A DNA stretch of 64,000 nt from Actinomadura nitritigenes. GTDB lineage: Bacteria > Actinomycetota > Actinomycetes > Streptosporangiales > Streptosporangiaceae. Each line of letters starts with the position of its first letter. Within the stretch, counting starts at the first letter, position 1. The stretch spans positions 1 through 64,000 of the forward strand of contig NZ_JAGEOK010000036.1 of NCBI RefSeq assembly GCF_017573545.1, given 5' to 3'. This document shows, one piece after another, positions 23,956-32,661 of this stretch. The position numbers were made by a program, and so were the translations under genes. The notes under the pieces are model-generated. The model was given only the letters and a program-made list of their open reading frames with translations, was not told the origin of the DNA and did no database searches.

Positions 23956-24711
23956 ATGGACTTCGACGGGAAGACGGCACTGGTCACCGGGTCGGGCGCC
24001 ATCGGCGGGCTCGGGCACGCGACGGCGAGGCTCCTCGCCGCCGGCCGGGCGAACGTGATCATCACGGGCACCGACCCGGACCGCGGCGCCCAGGTCGTGG
24101 AGGACGTGCGGAGCGCGGCCGTCGCCGCTGGAGCGGCCGGCACCGTGCGCTTCGTTCCCGCCGACCTGGCCGACCCGCAGGCCGTGCAGCGGCTGGCCGA
24201 GGACGCCGGAGCGGTGGACGTCCTCGTCAACAACGCGGGCGTCGTCCCGTTCAGCGCGACCATCGATCAGGACATCGCCGACTACGACGCCGCCTTCGCG
24301 GTCAACGTGCGGGCGCCGTTCGTTCTGACCGCCCGGCTCGCGCCGAAGATGGCCGCCCGCGGGGGCGGCAGCATCGTCAACGTCAGCTCCACGGCGGCCG
24401 GCCTGGGCATGCCGCTGATGGCGGTCTACGGCGCCACCAAGGCGGCACTGGAATCCCTGACCCGCACGTGGGCGGCCGAGTTCGCCGCGTCGAACGTGCG
24501 CGTCAACGCCGTGTCGCCCGGCCCGATGACCACCTCCAAGGTGGTGGCGGCCATGGGACCCGACCTCGGCGGCATGGGCCTGACGACCGCGCTGAAGCGC
24601 GCCGCCGACCCGGCCGAGGTCGCCCGGGTGATCGCCTTCCTCGCCGGCGACCAGGCCAGCTACATGACCGGGGCCATCGTGGCCGCCGACGGAGGCCGGA
24701 CCGCCATCTGA
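23956..24711 (+). CDS. SDR-family oxidoreductase
   Basis: About 251 residues. The cofactor motif is KTALVTGSGAIGGLGHATAR, with an extended glycine loop compared with the usual T-G-x3-G-x-G. It also has VLVNNAGVVPF, Ser in NVSSTAAGLG, and the catalytic Y-G-A-T-K (Y-x3-K). It ends AADGGRTAI, like 3-oxoacyl-ACP reductases. It reduces or oxidises an alcohol/ketone with NAD(P); the substrate is unknown. ATG 23956 fits the family N-terminus; ATG 23902 would add 18 basic residues. A second SDR follows at 24778, both likely under the divergent TetR. Confidence 0.88.
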   Translation: MDFDGKTALVTGSGAIGGLGHATARLLAAGRANVIITGTDPDRGAQVVEDVRSAAVAAGAAGTVRFVPADLADPQAVQRLAEDAGAVDVLVNNAGVVPFSATIDQDIADYDAAFAVNVRAPFVLTARLAPKMAARGGGSIVNVSSTAAGLGMPLMAVYGATKAALESLTRTWAAEFAASNVRVNAVSPGPMTTSKVVAAMGPDLGGMGLTTALKRAADPAEVARVIAFLAGDQASYMTGAIVAADGGRTAI

Positions 24712-24777
24712 CCCGGGCCACCCCCACCACTGCTTCCGGAACCACGCGCCTCGGCGCGAGTGAGGAGAAAGAGTCCG

Positions 24778-25527
24778 ATGGGACGTCTCGCGGGAAAGCA
24801 CGCACTGATCACGGGCGGGACGGGCGGCATCGGCCTTGCGACCGCCCGCGAGTTCCTCGCCGAGGGAGCGGCCGTCGCGATCACCGGCCGCTCGCAGGAA
24901 CGGCTGGACGAGGCGGCCCGGCAGCTGGACGGCCCGCTGCTGCCCATCCTCAGCGACGCCGGCGACGTGCCCGGCCAGGCGGCGCTCGCGGCGCGGCTGC
25001 GGCAGGAGTGGCCGAAGCTCGACATCCTGATGAGCAACGCCGCCGACGTCACCCACCTCCCGATCAAAGCCTGGACCGAAGAGGCGTTCGACAGGCTCGT
25101 CGCGACCAACCTCAAGGCGCCGTTCTTCCTGATCAAGGCCCTGCTGCCGCTCTTCTCGCAGCGGGCCTCGGTCATCCTCGTCGGCTCGGTCTCCGCTTTC
25201 ATCGGGCACGAGAACGCGGCGGTCTACGGTGCCGCCAAGGCGGGCCTGCTCTCCCTCTCCCGCGGGCTGACCCATGAGCTGAAGGACCGGGGTGTCCGGG
25301 TCAACGGCCTGAGCCCGGGGCCGACCGTCACCGACACGTTCAAGCCGCTCGGCCCCGAGCGGCAGGCCGCCATCTACGAGGAACTCCGGCGGACGGTGCC
25401 CCTCCATCGCCTCGGCACCGCCACCGAGCTGGCGAAGGCGGCCGTCTACCTCGCCTCGGACGAGTCCGCCTACACCGCCGGCACCGTCCTGCGCGTCGAC
25501 GGCGGCATCGGAGAACTCGCCTACTGA
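24778..25527 (+). CDS. SDR-family oxidoreductase
   Basis: This 249-residue classical short-chain dehydrogenase has T-G-G-T-G-G-I-G (HALITGGTGGIGLATAREFL), LMSNAADV in place of N-N-A-G, the Ser-Tyr-Lys set in VGSVSAFIGHENAAVYGAAK, and RVNGLSPGPTVTDTF. The replacement of NNAG by SNAA is a small departure from the canonical motif. The start is ATG 24778 with GAGGAGAAAG upstream. It is paired with the preceding SDR gene (66-nt gap), suggesting related steps on one substrate. Confidence 0.88.
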   Translation: MGRLAGKHALITGGTGGIGLATAREFLAEGAAVAITGRSQERLDEAARQLDGPLLPILSDAGDVPGQAALAARLRQEWPKLDILMSNAADVTHLPIKAWTEEAFDRLVATNLKAPFFLIKALLPLFSQRASVILVGSVSAFIGHENAAVYGAAKAGLLSLSRGLTHELKDRGVRVNGLSPGPTVTDTFKPLGPERQAAIYEELRRTVPLHRLGTATELAKAAVYLASDESAYTAGTVLRVDGGIGELAY

Positions 25528-25674
25528 AGGCCGCCCCACGACGGTGGACGCCCAGAACGCCCGTGGAGTGCGTTCCATCGGACGGGCTCTCTGGGCGTTC
25601 CGAGGGGCTTGTGCGGCGTCTGCCGGGGGCGGTTTCAGGGCGAGTGGGTGGGGTTACGGCGGTACGTTGGCCGG

Positions 25675-26838
25675 GTGGATCGGGAGGTGTTCGCCGCGCG
25701 GTTCGCTGCGTCGGCTCGGGGCGCGTGGCAGTTCGCCCAGTCACTGGTCTCGGAAGAGTTGCCGGAGCCGCTGGTGTTCCGTGTACGGCTCAACCAGTCC
25801 TATGACGGGCACGCCCCGAAACCCGGCGAGTTGAGGTTTCCGGAGGACGGCACCCATCGCCGGGCCGTCGCGCTGAACCGGTGTGACGCGGACACCGTCG
25901 TGGCCGAGTTATGGCGCGACGGTCACGTCCCCGAGTGGGTGAACGTCGCGGTGGTCAGCGAGACGGGCACGGCGACGGTCGTCGAGGTCGTGTGTTGCGG
26001 GCGCTTCACGAATGACGATTCCCGCCTCTATCACTCCGAGGAGGGGGCGCCGCCCTTCCATGTTCTCGGTCCGGCCCTGCCGCCTCGGCATGACGGCACC
26101 CCGTTCAGCATTCACACGCGTGTCGAGTGCATGCATCCTTCGGACCTCGACCATCTGGCGACGGTCTCCGAAAAGGTGTGGTCGTTCTCCCTGGTGACCG
26201 GGGAGTTCGATGATCAACGACTCTCCGCGCTGCCGGATCTTCCCTCCGTTGAGATATTCGAGCACCGGGCGTGCACGATCGGTCCCGAAGCCATGTCGGC
26301 CTTCCTTCGATTCCCGAAGCTGCGGGTCCTGCGCCTGCATCTCGGTGAACCGGGTCCCTTCCATGCCGGCGCGGGCGGCGGGCGGCTCGGCGCCCTCACC
26401 GATCTGACGGTCTCCGGACTTCCGGCGCGTCCGTGGGGCCAGGGTCTGCTGGCCGAAGCCGCCCCCAACCTGGCGAGCGTGCACCTCAGCGCGACGGACG
26501 CTCTCTGGCTGGACGCCGCCTTCTCCTCGTCCCTGCGCAGCGTGAGCCTCAGGGCGGCGAAGGTCGCCGGCTCGGCGAGGCTGCCGGCGAGGCTCGACGC
26601 TCTGACCCTCTGCCTCACCGATGCCGTCGATGAGGACGTGGTGGCGCTGCTCGACGGCGTCACGCATGTCAGGTCGCTGAGCCTTCGCGGGACACCGGTC
26701 AGCGATGCGATCGTTCCGGTCCTCGAGCGCTACGAGCTCGACCATCTCGACCTCGCCGGTACCGAGGTGACGGCCGCGGCGCTGTCCAGGTTCCGTGCCG
26801 GCCATCCCGGAACCAGGCTGATGCCGCATCGGTCCTGA
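25675..26838 (+). CDS. Leucine-rich-repeat-like protein, unknown function
   Basis: This 387-residue protein has an N-terminal half (about 1-190) without a recognised family. The C-terminal half has repeating strands of leucine-rich (ribonuclease-inhibitor-like) type: LRVLRLHLGEPGPF, GALTDLTVSGLPARP, LASVHLSATDALWLD, LRSVSLRAAKVAGS, VRSLSLRGTPVSDAIVPVLE and LDHLDLAGTEVTAAALSRF. Such folds usually mediate protein contacts. No signal peptide is seen. GTG 25675 follows TACGTT by 6 nt with no ribosome-binding site, so the message is probably leaderless. The gene stands alone. Confidence 0.75.
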   Translation: MDREVFAARFAASARGAWQFAQSLVSEELPEPLVFRVRLNQSYDGHAPKPGELRFPEDGTHRRAVALNRCDADTVVAELWRDGHVPEWVNVAVVSETGTATVVEVVCCGRFTNDDSRLYHSEEGAPPFHVLGPALPPRHDGTPFSIHTRVECMHPSDLDHLATVSEKVWSFSLVTGEFDDQRLSALPDLPSVEIFEHRACTIGPEAMSAFLRFPKLRVLRLHLGEPGPFHAGAGGGRLGALTDLTVSGLPARPWGQGLLAEAAPNLASVHLSATDALWLDAAFSSSLRSVSLRAAKVAGSARLPARLDALTLCLTDAVDEDVVALLDGVTHVRSLSLRGTPVSDAIVPVLERYELDHLDLAGTEVTAAALSRFRAGHPGTRLMPHRS

Positions 26839-26917
26839 GCCGGCCTTTCTGTCGAACCTGATCGACGAGTTCTTGGTGCACGCGTTCCCTTCCGTCCATG
26901 CGGGCGGCCCTGGGTTC

Positions 26918-26931
26918 GGGCCGAAGGTCCC
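26918..26931. promoter_or_regulatory. Candidate DevR/DosR-like box
   Basis: GGGCCGAAGGTCCC matches 11 of 14 positions of the mycobacterial dormancy-regulator consensus GGGACTWWAGTCCC and is itself a near-palindrome. It lies 76 nt upstream of the M50 protease gene. In Mycobacterium tuberculosis an M50-CBS protease gene (rip3, Rv2625c) belongs to the DosR regulon. Confidence 0.4.
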
Positions 26932-27006
26932 GTTCCTGGAGGTGGGCGGGCGACGACACTGGAAACGTCAGGACGCGATGCCGGGAATGCCGCCGGGAGG
27001 TTCTCG

Positions 27007-28143
27007 ATGAGGCAGACGCTCAGACTGGGCACCGTCATGGGCATCCCGGTCGGCGTGAACTGGTCGGTCGCCGCGGCTTTGATCATCGTCGCCGGCGTGC
27101 TGGCCCGGTCGATCCTGCCCGCGGCCTCTCCGGGCGTGTCCGGCGGGATCCGCTGGACCGCGGCGGTGCTCACCGCCGTGATCTTCCTCGCGTCCCTGGC
27201 GGCGCATGAGTTCGCCCATGCCGTGGTCGCGCGCCGCTACGGCGTCAAGGTCGTCTCGATCACGCTCTGGATGCTCGGCGGGGTCGCCCAGTTCGAAGGC
27301 GAGCCGCCGACGGCCCGCGCCGATCTGCGCATCGCCGCCGTGGGGCCGGCGATGAGCGGTGCGCTGGCCCTGGCGTTCGGCGGTGCCTGGGCGCTGGCGG
27401 GCGTGGCCGGAGCCCCGGCCACGGCGGTCGCCTGCCTGGGGTGGCTCGCCGCGACGAACGTCCTGCTCGCCGTCTTCAACCTGCTCCCCGCCGCTCCCCT
27501 GGACGGCGGCAGGATCCTGCGCGGGTTCCTGTGGCGGTCCCGCGGCGACCGGGTGAGCGCCGCGCACAGCGCCGATCGGGCCGGGACGGTGCTGGGCTTC
27601 GTCATGATGGGCGGCGGTCTGCTGGCCCTGCTGGCCGGCGCGTGGCTCGACGGGATCTGGCTCGCGCTGGTGGGCTGGTTCATCGTCACCGCCGCGAGGG
27701 TCGAGGACCGGTGGACCGATCTGCGGGAGGCGGCGGAGGGACGGCGGATCGCCGACGTCATGACGCCCCATCCGGCCCACGGGTGGACCTGGCAGCCCGC
27801 CGGGGACTTCGCCGGGACCGTCGCCCGGACGTCCCGCCAACCGGTCTTCCCCGTCGTCGACGCCGCCGGAGACCCGGTCGGCGCGGTCACGATGATCCGC
27901 CTGGTCCGGCTGCGTTCCGAGGAGGCCGCGACGGCCCTCGGACGTTTCATGACGCCGCTGGACCCCGACCGCGTCCTCGGCCCGGAGGAGCCCGCTTCGG
28001 CCCTCCTGAAGACGACACCGATGCGCGGCGGCCTCATCGCCGTGGTGGCGGCCGACCACAGGCTGCTGGGCATCGTCACGACGGAGGACCTCCAGCGGCT
28101 CGTCCGCGGGGGAATCGGCGATTCGCGGAGCACCGCCGCCTGA
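27007..28143 (+). CDS. Site-2 protease, M50 family, with C-terminal CBS domains
   Basis: This 378-residue intramembrane metalloprotease carries the zinc motif H-E-F-A-H (SLAAHEFAHAVVARRYGV) in an early transmembrane helix and the third ligand in NLLPAAPLDGGRIL. Residues 245-370 form two CBS motifs (IADVMTPHPAHGW, QPVFPVVDAAGDPVGAV, GRFMTPLDPD, LLGIVTTEDLQRLV), which bind adenosyl nucleotides. It resembles mycobacterial Rip3. It probably cleaves membrane-anchored anti-sigma factors or similar proteins. The start is ATG 27007 with GGGAGG upstream. Confidence 0.92.
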   Translation: MRQTLRLGTVMGIPVGVNWSVAAALIIVAGVLARSILPAASPGVSGGIRWTAAVLTAVIFLASLAAHEFAHAVVARRYGVKVVSITLWMLGGVAQFEGEPPTARADLRIAAVGPAMSGALALAFGGAWALAGVAGAPATAVACLGWLAATNVLLAVFNLLPAAPLDGGRILRGFLWRSRGDRVSAAHSADRAGTVLGFVMMGGGLLALLAGAWLDGIWLALVGWFIVTAARVEDRWTDLREAAEGRRIADVMTPHPAHGWTWQPAGDFAGTVARTSRQPVFPVVDAAGDPVGAVTMIRLVRLRSEEAATALGRFMTPLDPDRVLGPEEPASALLKTTPMRGGLIAVVAADHRLLGIVTTEDLQRLVRGGIGDSRSTAA

Positions 28144-28316
28144 TCGCCGGCATCCCGATCGCGGATGACGGCACTCACTTTGGGTAGTCGCCCTAGTGCT
28201 ATGGGGAAGCATCGAGAGCAGTGGACCCGGCGGCTCGGCATCGCCACGCGAGCCGCCGCTGACCTGCGACGTCACGCCGCCCGAGGCCGGGCCGGCAGTG
28301 CGGCGCCCCGAGCCGG

Positions 28317-30182
28317 ATGAAGTCCGCCGAGCCCGGTTCGCCCCGGGAGCAGCCACCGCCGCGCAAGCCCACGGTCCGCCTGTGGCTGCTGCTGGCCATC
28401 ACCGTCCTTCTGGTGATCTTCCTGTTCGCCCCGGCGCTCCTGACCTCGCGGCAGCGGCAGAGCGAGAACCTGTCCTACACCGACTTCTCGGCCCGCGTCG
28501 ACGCCGGCCAGGTGCGCAGCGTCAGCGTCGACAACAAGGGCGCCGTCGAAGGGAAGCTGACCGACGGACGCGCCTTCACCTCCCGCATTCCCACCGCGCT
28601 GAACACCTCGGACCTGGCGCAGCGGATGCAGGCCCGGCGCGTGAAGATCACTGCGACCCGGACCGGGGGCAGTCCCTGGGGCGGCCTGCTGCTGTGGCTG
28701 CTGCCGCTCGTCCTGATCGGCGGTTTCCTGCTGTGGACGAGCCGGAGGATGGCCGGCCGCGCGAGCGGTCTGGGCGCCTTCAGCCGCTCCAAGGCCAAGG
28801 TCATCGAGGCCGAGCGCCCCACCACCAAGTTCGCCGACGTCGCCGGCTACCAGGGCGTCAAGCAGGAGATCAGCGAGTCGGTCGACTTCCTGCGGGCACC
28901 CGGCCGGTACGCGATGGCGGGGGCGCGGCCGCCGCGCGGCGTGATCATGATCGGGCCGCCGGGTACCGGCAAGACGCTGCTCGCGCGCGCCGTCGCGGGG
29001 GAGGCCGAGGTCTCGTTCCTGTCGGTGACCGGGGCGTCGTTCGTCGAGATGTTCGTCGGCGTGGGCGCCTCCCGCGTCCGCGACCTGTTCACCGAGGCCC
29101 GCAAGCGCGCTCCGTCGATCGTGTTCATCGACGAGATCGACGCCATCGGCGGCAAGCGCGGCAGCGTGCTGCCCGGCGGCGGGCACGAGGAGCGCGAGCA
29201 GACCCTCAACCAGCTGCTCGCCGAGATGGACGGCTTCGACCAGGAGAGCGGCATCGTGGTCCTGGCCGCCACCAACCGCCCCGACACCCTCGATCCCGCC
29301 CTGCTGCGTCCCGGCCGGTTCGACCGGCAGGTGGTCGTCCCGCTGCCCACGCAGTCCGAGCGCGCCGAGATCCTCAGCGTCCACGCCCAGGGCAAGCGCT
29401 TCGACACCGGCGCCGACCTGGACCGGATGGCCCGCGCCACGCCCGGCTTCTCCGGCGCCGACCTGGCGAACCTCCTCAACGAGGCCGCCATCAACGCGGC
29501 GCGGGACGGCCGCGTCACGATCACCGGGGACGATCTCGACACCGCCCGCGACCGGATCATGCTCGGCCGCCGCGACGCCGCCAACGCCCTGCTGCCCGAC
29601 GAACGCCGCTCGGTCGCCGTCCACGAGTCCGGGCACGCGATCCTGGCGGCGCTCTGCGAGCACGCCGACCCGGTCACCAAGGTGACCATCCTGCCCGCCG
29701 GCCTGTCCCTCGGCTCCACCGAGCAGCTACCGGAGGTCGAACGGCACCTGTACAGCCACGCCTACCTCACCGACCTGCTCACCATACGGCTCGCAGGCCG
29801 GGCCGCCGAGCTGCTGGTCTTCGGCCAGGCGTCCACGGGCTCCGCCTCCGACCTGGTCGACGCCACCCAGGTCGCCACCCGCATGGTCCGCGAGTTCGGC
29901 CTGTCCGCCGCGCTCGGACCGGTCGGCTACGCCCCCGACGGCCAAGACGGGCTCGGTACCATCGCCGCCGCGCCCTCCCCCTACTCCCCGACCACTCAAC
30001 GGCTCATCGACAAAGAAGTGTCGCGGCTCCTCCGCGACGCGGAAGCCCGCGCGGTGGAGCAACTGCGCACGCACCGCGCCGCGCTCGACCGGCTCGTCGC
30101 GCTGCTCATGACAGAGGAATCCGTGGACGGAAGCGCCGTCATCGCCATCCTCCGCGACGAAGAACCCCAGGAACGCACCTAG
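28317..30182 (+). CDS. ftsH: FtsH-type membrane AAA+ zinc protease (accessory paralogue)
   Basis: This 621-residue protein has an N-terminal transmembrane span (LLLAITVLLVIFLFAPALL), a short periplasmic segment and a second span (LLLWLLPLVLIGGFLLW). The AAA+ module has Walker A GPPGTGKT, Walker B IVFIDEID and the pore loop F-V-E-M-F-V-G-V-G. The SRH is ATNRPDTLDPALLRPGRFDR, and the protease site is H-E-S-G-H. It degrades membrane and short-lived cytoplasmic proteins. It is shorter than housekeeping FtsH and lacks a long acidic tail, so it may be a second copy. Neighbouring protease genes suggest a membrane-quality role. Confidence 0.93.
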   Translation: MKSAEPGSPREQPPPRKPTVRLWLLLAITVLLVIFLFAPALLTSRQRQSENLSYTDFSARVDAGQVRSVSVDNKGAVEGKLTDGRAFTSRIPTALNTSDLAQRMQARRVKITATRTGGSPWGGLLLWLLPLVLIGGFLLWTSRRMAGRASGLGAFSRSKAKVIEAERPTTKFADVAGYQGVKQEISESVDFLRAPGRYAMAGARPPRGVIMIGPPGTGKTLLARAVAGEAEVSFLSVTGASFVEMFVGVGASRVRDLFTEARKRAPSIVFIDEIDAIGGKRGSVLPGGGHEEREQTLNQLLAEMDGFDQESGIVVLAATNRPDTLDPALLRPGRFDRQVVVPLPTQSERAEILSVHAQGKRFDTGADLDRMARATPGFSGADLANLLNEAAINAARDGRVTITGDDLDTARDRIMLGRRDAANALLPDERRSVAVHESGHAILAALCEHADPVTKVTILPAGLSLGSTEQLPEVERHLYSHAYLTDLLTIRLAGRAAELLVFGQASTGSASDLVDATQVATRMVREFGLSAALGPVGYAPDGQDGLGTIAAAPSPYSPTTQRLIDKEVSRLLRDAEARAVEQLRTHRAALDRLVALLMTEESVDGSAVIAILRDEEPQERT

Positions 30183-30245
30183 TACTTCGTGCAGGGGCGT
30201 GTCCGCGCAGCGGGGCCGGTCCCTTACGCAGGCGGACGGTCATCG

Positions 30246-31136
30246 TCACCATGTCGCGAGCAAGGGGAGGAGGACGGACGCGACGGCGTGGTCGAGTTGG
30301 AGCGTGGCGGCGGTCAGCGAGCTGGTGACGAACCCGTTGCCCAGCAGCAGCAGCGGGCCGGTGACGGTGTTCTTGGCGGGCGGGGTGCCGAGCAGCGCCT
30401 CGACGCGTTGCACGACCCCGGAATCGGCGAACCCCGCCGCCGGGCCCGGCGCGGGACGGTGGGCGAGCGCGACCCGCGCGATCGTGCGGGCGACCAGGGC
30501 GCGGTCGCCGACGGCCTCCGCGGCGTCCTCGTCCGCCCAGCGCTCGACGGCGAGCCGGAGCCGGGCCTCCAGCGGCCGCAGGAACGGCAGGAGCGACGTG
30601 GCGACCGTCCCGGCCGCCAGGTAGCGGTGATGGCGGTGCCGGAGGTGCGAGCCCTCGTGCTCGAACACCACCCGCAGTTCCTCGGACGTCAGGTCGCGCA
30701 GCAGGCCGCGGGAGACCAGCACCCCGCCGCGCCGCCCCGGGACGGCGACCGCGATCGGAAGCGGCGTCTCCAGCGGACGGCGGGCGTCGTCGCCGGCGGC
30801 GCGCAGCTCGCGCGTCCACCGGGCACCGGCCCGGGACACGGCGATCAGCCCGGCGAGCGTCAGCGCGGTCACCGGGATCCCCACAGCGCCCGGCACGGGA
30901 CGGTCGTCGCCGAACAGCGCCCACTCCGGCAGGTGCGCGGCGGCTCCGGGCGCCAGCGACGCCCCGTAGTTGACGGCGACGAAGACCCCGGTCCCGAGGG
31001 CGGCGACGGCGGTCATCGCGCCGGTGGTGGCCAGCAGCCGGGCCGTCCAGACCGGGTGGACGGGCAACCGGGCGAGGCCGAGGACCGCGCTCAGCGCGGC
31101 CATCAGGCCCAGGGGCAGGAACGTGAGGACGTTCAC
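30246..31136 (-). CDS. M56-family membrane metallopeptidase (BlaR1/MecR1-like)
   Basis: This 296-residue protein has about four hydrophobic spans and the zinc motif H-E-G-S-H followed by LRHRHHRYLA. The downstream Glu in ERWADEDAAEAVGDR matches the third ligand pattern of M56 peptidases. Unlike true BlaR1 it lacks a C-terminal penicillin-binding sensor domain. The start overlaps the stop of the BlaI-like gene by 4 nt, so the pair is translationally coupled. By analogy it may inactivate the repressor by proteolysis when triggered; the trigger is unknown. Confidence 0.88.
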   Translation of the reverse strand: MNVLTFLPLGLMAALSAVLGLARLPVHPVWTARLLATTGAMTAVAALGTGVFVAVNYGASLAPGAAAHLPEWALFGDDRPVPGAVGIPVTALTLAGLIAVSRAGARWTRELRAAGDDARRPLETPLPIAVAVPGRRGGVLVSRGLLRDLTSEELRVVFEHEGSHLRHRHHRYLAAGTVATSLLPFLRPLEARLRLAVERWADEDAAEAVGDRALVARTIARVALAHRPAPGPAAGFADSGVVQRVEALLGTPPAKNTVTGPLLLLGNGFVTSSLTAATLQLDHAVASVLLPLLATW

Positions 31137-31504
31137 GGGTGCTCGTCCAGGCCGCCGAGGATCTCGCGCAGCTTCCGCTCCTCGGCGGCGGTGAGCGTGC
31201 GGACGAACCGGCTCAGCACGCCGCCCGGGTCGCTGGCGTGGCGCAGGTGGTCGCGCATGCGGCCGGCCACCAGCTCCGACTCGTCCACAGCCAGCCGGTA
31301 CCGGTAGTGGCGGCCCACGCGGACACGCGTGACGAGCTCCTTCTCGTACAGCCGGAACAGCACCGTGTTGACCGTCGTGTACGCCAGGCCGGCGTCCAGG
31401 TGCGGGAGCAGCTCGGCCGTCCCGGCCTCCCCGCCCCGTCCCGCGAGCGCCGCCAGGACCTCCGCCTCCAACTGCCCGAGCGCCTTACGCGACACGTCAC
31501 TCAC
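31133..31504 (-). CDS. BlaI/MecI-family transcriptional repressor
   Basis: This 123-residue protein has the winged helix of penicillinase repressors: LGQLEAEVLAALAGRGGEAG, then AYTTVNTVLFRLYEKELVTR and VRVGRHYRYRLAVDESE. The C-terminal helices (VLSRFVRTLTAAEERKLREI) dimerise. It represses itself and the M56 peptidase encoded immediately downstream. A dyad at 31511-31530 just before the start codon is the likely operator. In actinomycetes such pairs act in cell-wall or redox stress. Confidence 0.92.
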   Translation of the reverse strand: MSDVSRKALGQLEAEVLAALAGRGGEAGTAELLPHLDAGLAYTTVNTVLFRLYEKELVTRVRVGRHYRYRLAVDESELVAGRMRDHLRHASDPGGVLSRFVRTLTAAEERKLREILGGLDEHP

Positions 31505-31510
31505 CCCTCG

Positions 31511-31530
31511 GTTACTACAAGCGTACTAAC
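31511..31530. promoter_or_regulatory. Candidate BlaI operator
   Basis: GTTACTAC-AAGC-GTACTAAC is an imperfect inverted repeat (7 of 8 per arm) 7 nt upstream of the BlaI-like start and resembles the TACTACA-type core bound by this family. Confidence 0.7.
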
Positions 31531-31558
31531 AACCGAGATCACGGACCGGGCACCTGCC

Positions 31559-31660
31559 GCTCCGGGACTTGTCACCTACGGCGTGCCGGTCCAGGTCACG
31601 CCGCCGGACGGCGCGGTCGACCTCCCCAGGGGAGATGCCCGGCGCGTGACGCCGCGGGGC
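31559..31660 (+). pseudogene. Vestigial 3' end of a duplicated lipoprotein gene
   Basis: One frame reads VTYGVPVQVTPPDGAVDLPR followed by GDARR. It closely mirrors the C-terminus of the intact lipoprotein encoded just downstream (TYNVPVQVAAPNNAVDLSRG). The rest of the copy is absent, so an ancestral tandem duplicate appears to have been deleted down to its tail. Confidence 0.7.
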
Positions 31661-31790
31661 GCGGGAGCGCTGTCAGGTGCATGCGCCGCTTGAGGCACGG
31701 CGGCTTTTCCGCGCGGGCGGGAAACCCGGATGCCTGAGTGGTGAAGATTGCGCTAATTTGCGCGGTTTCCCCCTTTTGGTGATGGAGCGC

Positions 31791-32552
31791 ATGATGACGT
31801 CACGTCCGTCCCCCCGCCTTCCCCGGATCGCCGCGACCGTCGCGGTGTCCGCGCTGCTGCTGAGCGCCGCGGCCTGCGGGTCCGAGAAGGACCCGGGGGC
31901 GTCCGGGAGCGCCTCGAGGTCGCCCGCCGCGGCGTCGCCGAGTGCCGGCGCGTTCGCGGGCAAGAACCCGAACCAGATCCTGCAGGAGGCGCAGACCGCG
32001 CTGCGCGGCGCCAAGTCGTTCCGGGTCGCGGGGGTCATCTCCAACGACGGCGAGACCGTCAAGATCAACCTGGTCACCGACGGCACCCGGGCCAAGGGCG
32101 TACTGACCGTGCCGGTCAAGGGCAGCAGCGTCACGATGCAGATCATCAAGGTCGGGTCCCGGTACTACTTCCGCGGCCGCTCGCTGTGGCTGAAGGCCGG
32201 CGGCCCCGCGCTCGCCGACCGGATCGGGAACCGGTGGGCGCTCGGCAACGCGCAGATCACGCTGCGGTTCTCGATCTTCGCCACGCCCGCGGGGTGGGCG
32301 AAGTTCCTCGACCCGGACGGGCCGATCACCCGGGGGGCCGACGTCGCCCTCCACGGCAAGCCCGCGGTCACCCTGAAGGACGACTCCGAGGGCCTGCTGT
32401 GGATCTCCGCGCAGGAGCCGCACTACCCGCTGCGGCTCGGCGGGGGCAATGCCTCCGGCAGCGGCAATCTGAACTTCACCTACAACGTGCCCGTCCAGGT
32501 CGCGGCACCCAACAACGCGGTCGACCTGTCCAGGGGGGCCGCGGAACTCTGA
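31791..32552 (+). CDS. Secreted lipoprotein, LppX/LprG-like
   Basis: This 253-residue protein starts with a basic region and hydrophobic signal (RIAATVAVSALLLSAAACGS). Cleavage before the Cys (A-A-A-C) would yield a lipid-anchored protein. A Ser/Ala/Pro-rich linker follows, then a beta-rich domain (ILQEAQTALRGAKSFRVAGV, DGTRAKGVLTVPVKGSSV, YYFRGRSLWLKAGGPALADR), the layout of mycobacterial LppX/LprG-type lipid carriers, though similarity by eye is modest. The start is ATG 31791 with GGAG upstream. A degenerate copy of its 3' end lies upstream. Confidence 0.8.
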   Translation: MMTSRPSPRLPRIAATVAVSALLLSAAACGSEKDPGASGSASRSPAAASPSAGAFAGKNPNQILQEAQTALRGAKSFRVAGVISNDGETVKINLVTDGTRAKGVLTVPVKGSSVTMQIIKVGSRYYFRGRSLWLKAGGPALADRIGNRWALGNAQITLRFSIFATPAGWAKFLDPDGPITRGADVALHGKPAVTLKDDSEGLLWISAQEPHYPLRLGGGNASGSGNLNFTYNVPVQVAAPNNAVDLSRGAAEL

Positions 32553-32661
32553 CACCGGGTCCCCGGGGGAGCGGTGGCGGCGTCAGAGCCGTGCCGCGGC
32601 GGTTGCGACCACCAGGCGGCTCGCCGGGATCACCTACAGAGCCACGCGGGGTCGCACCGGT

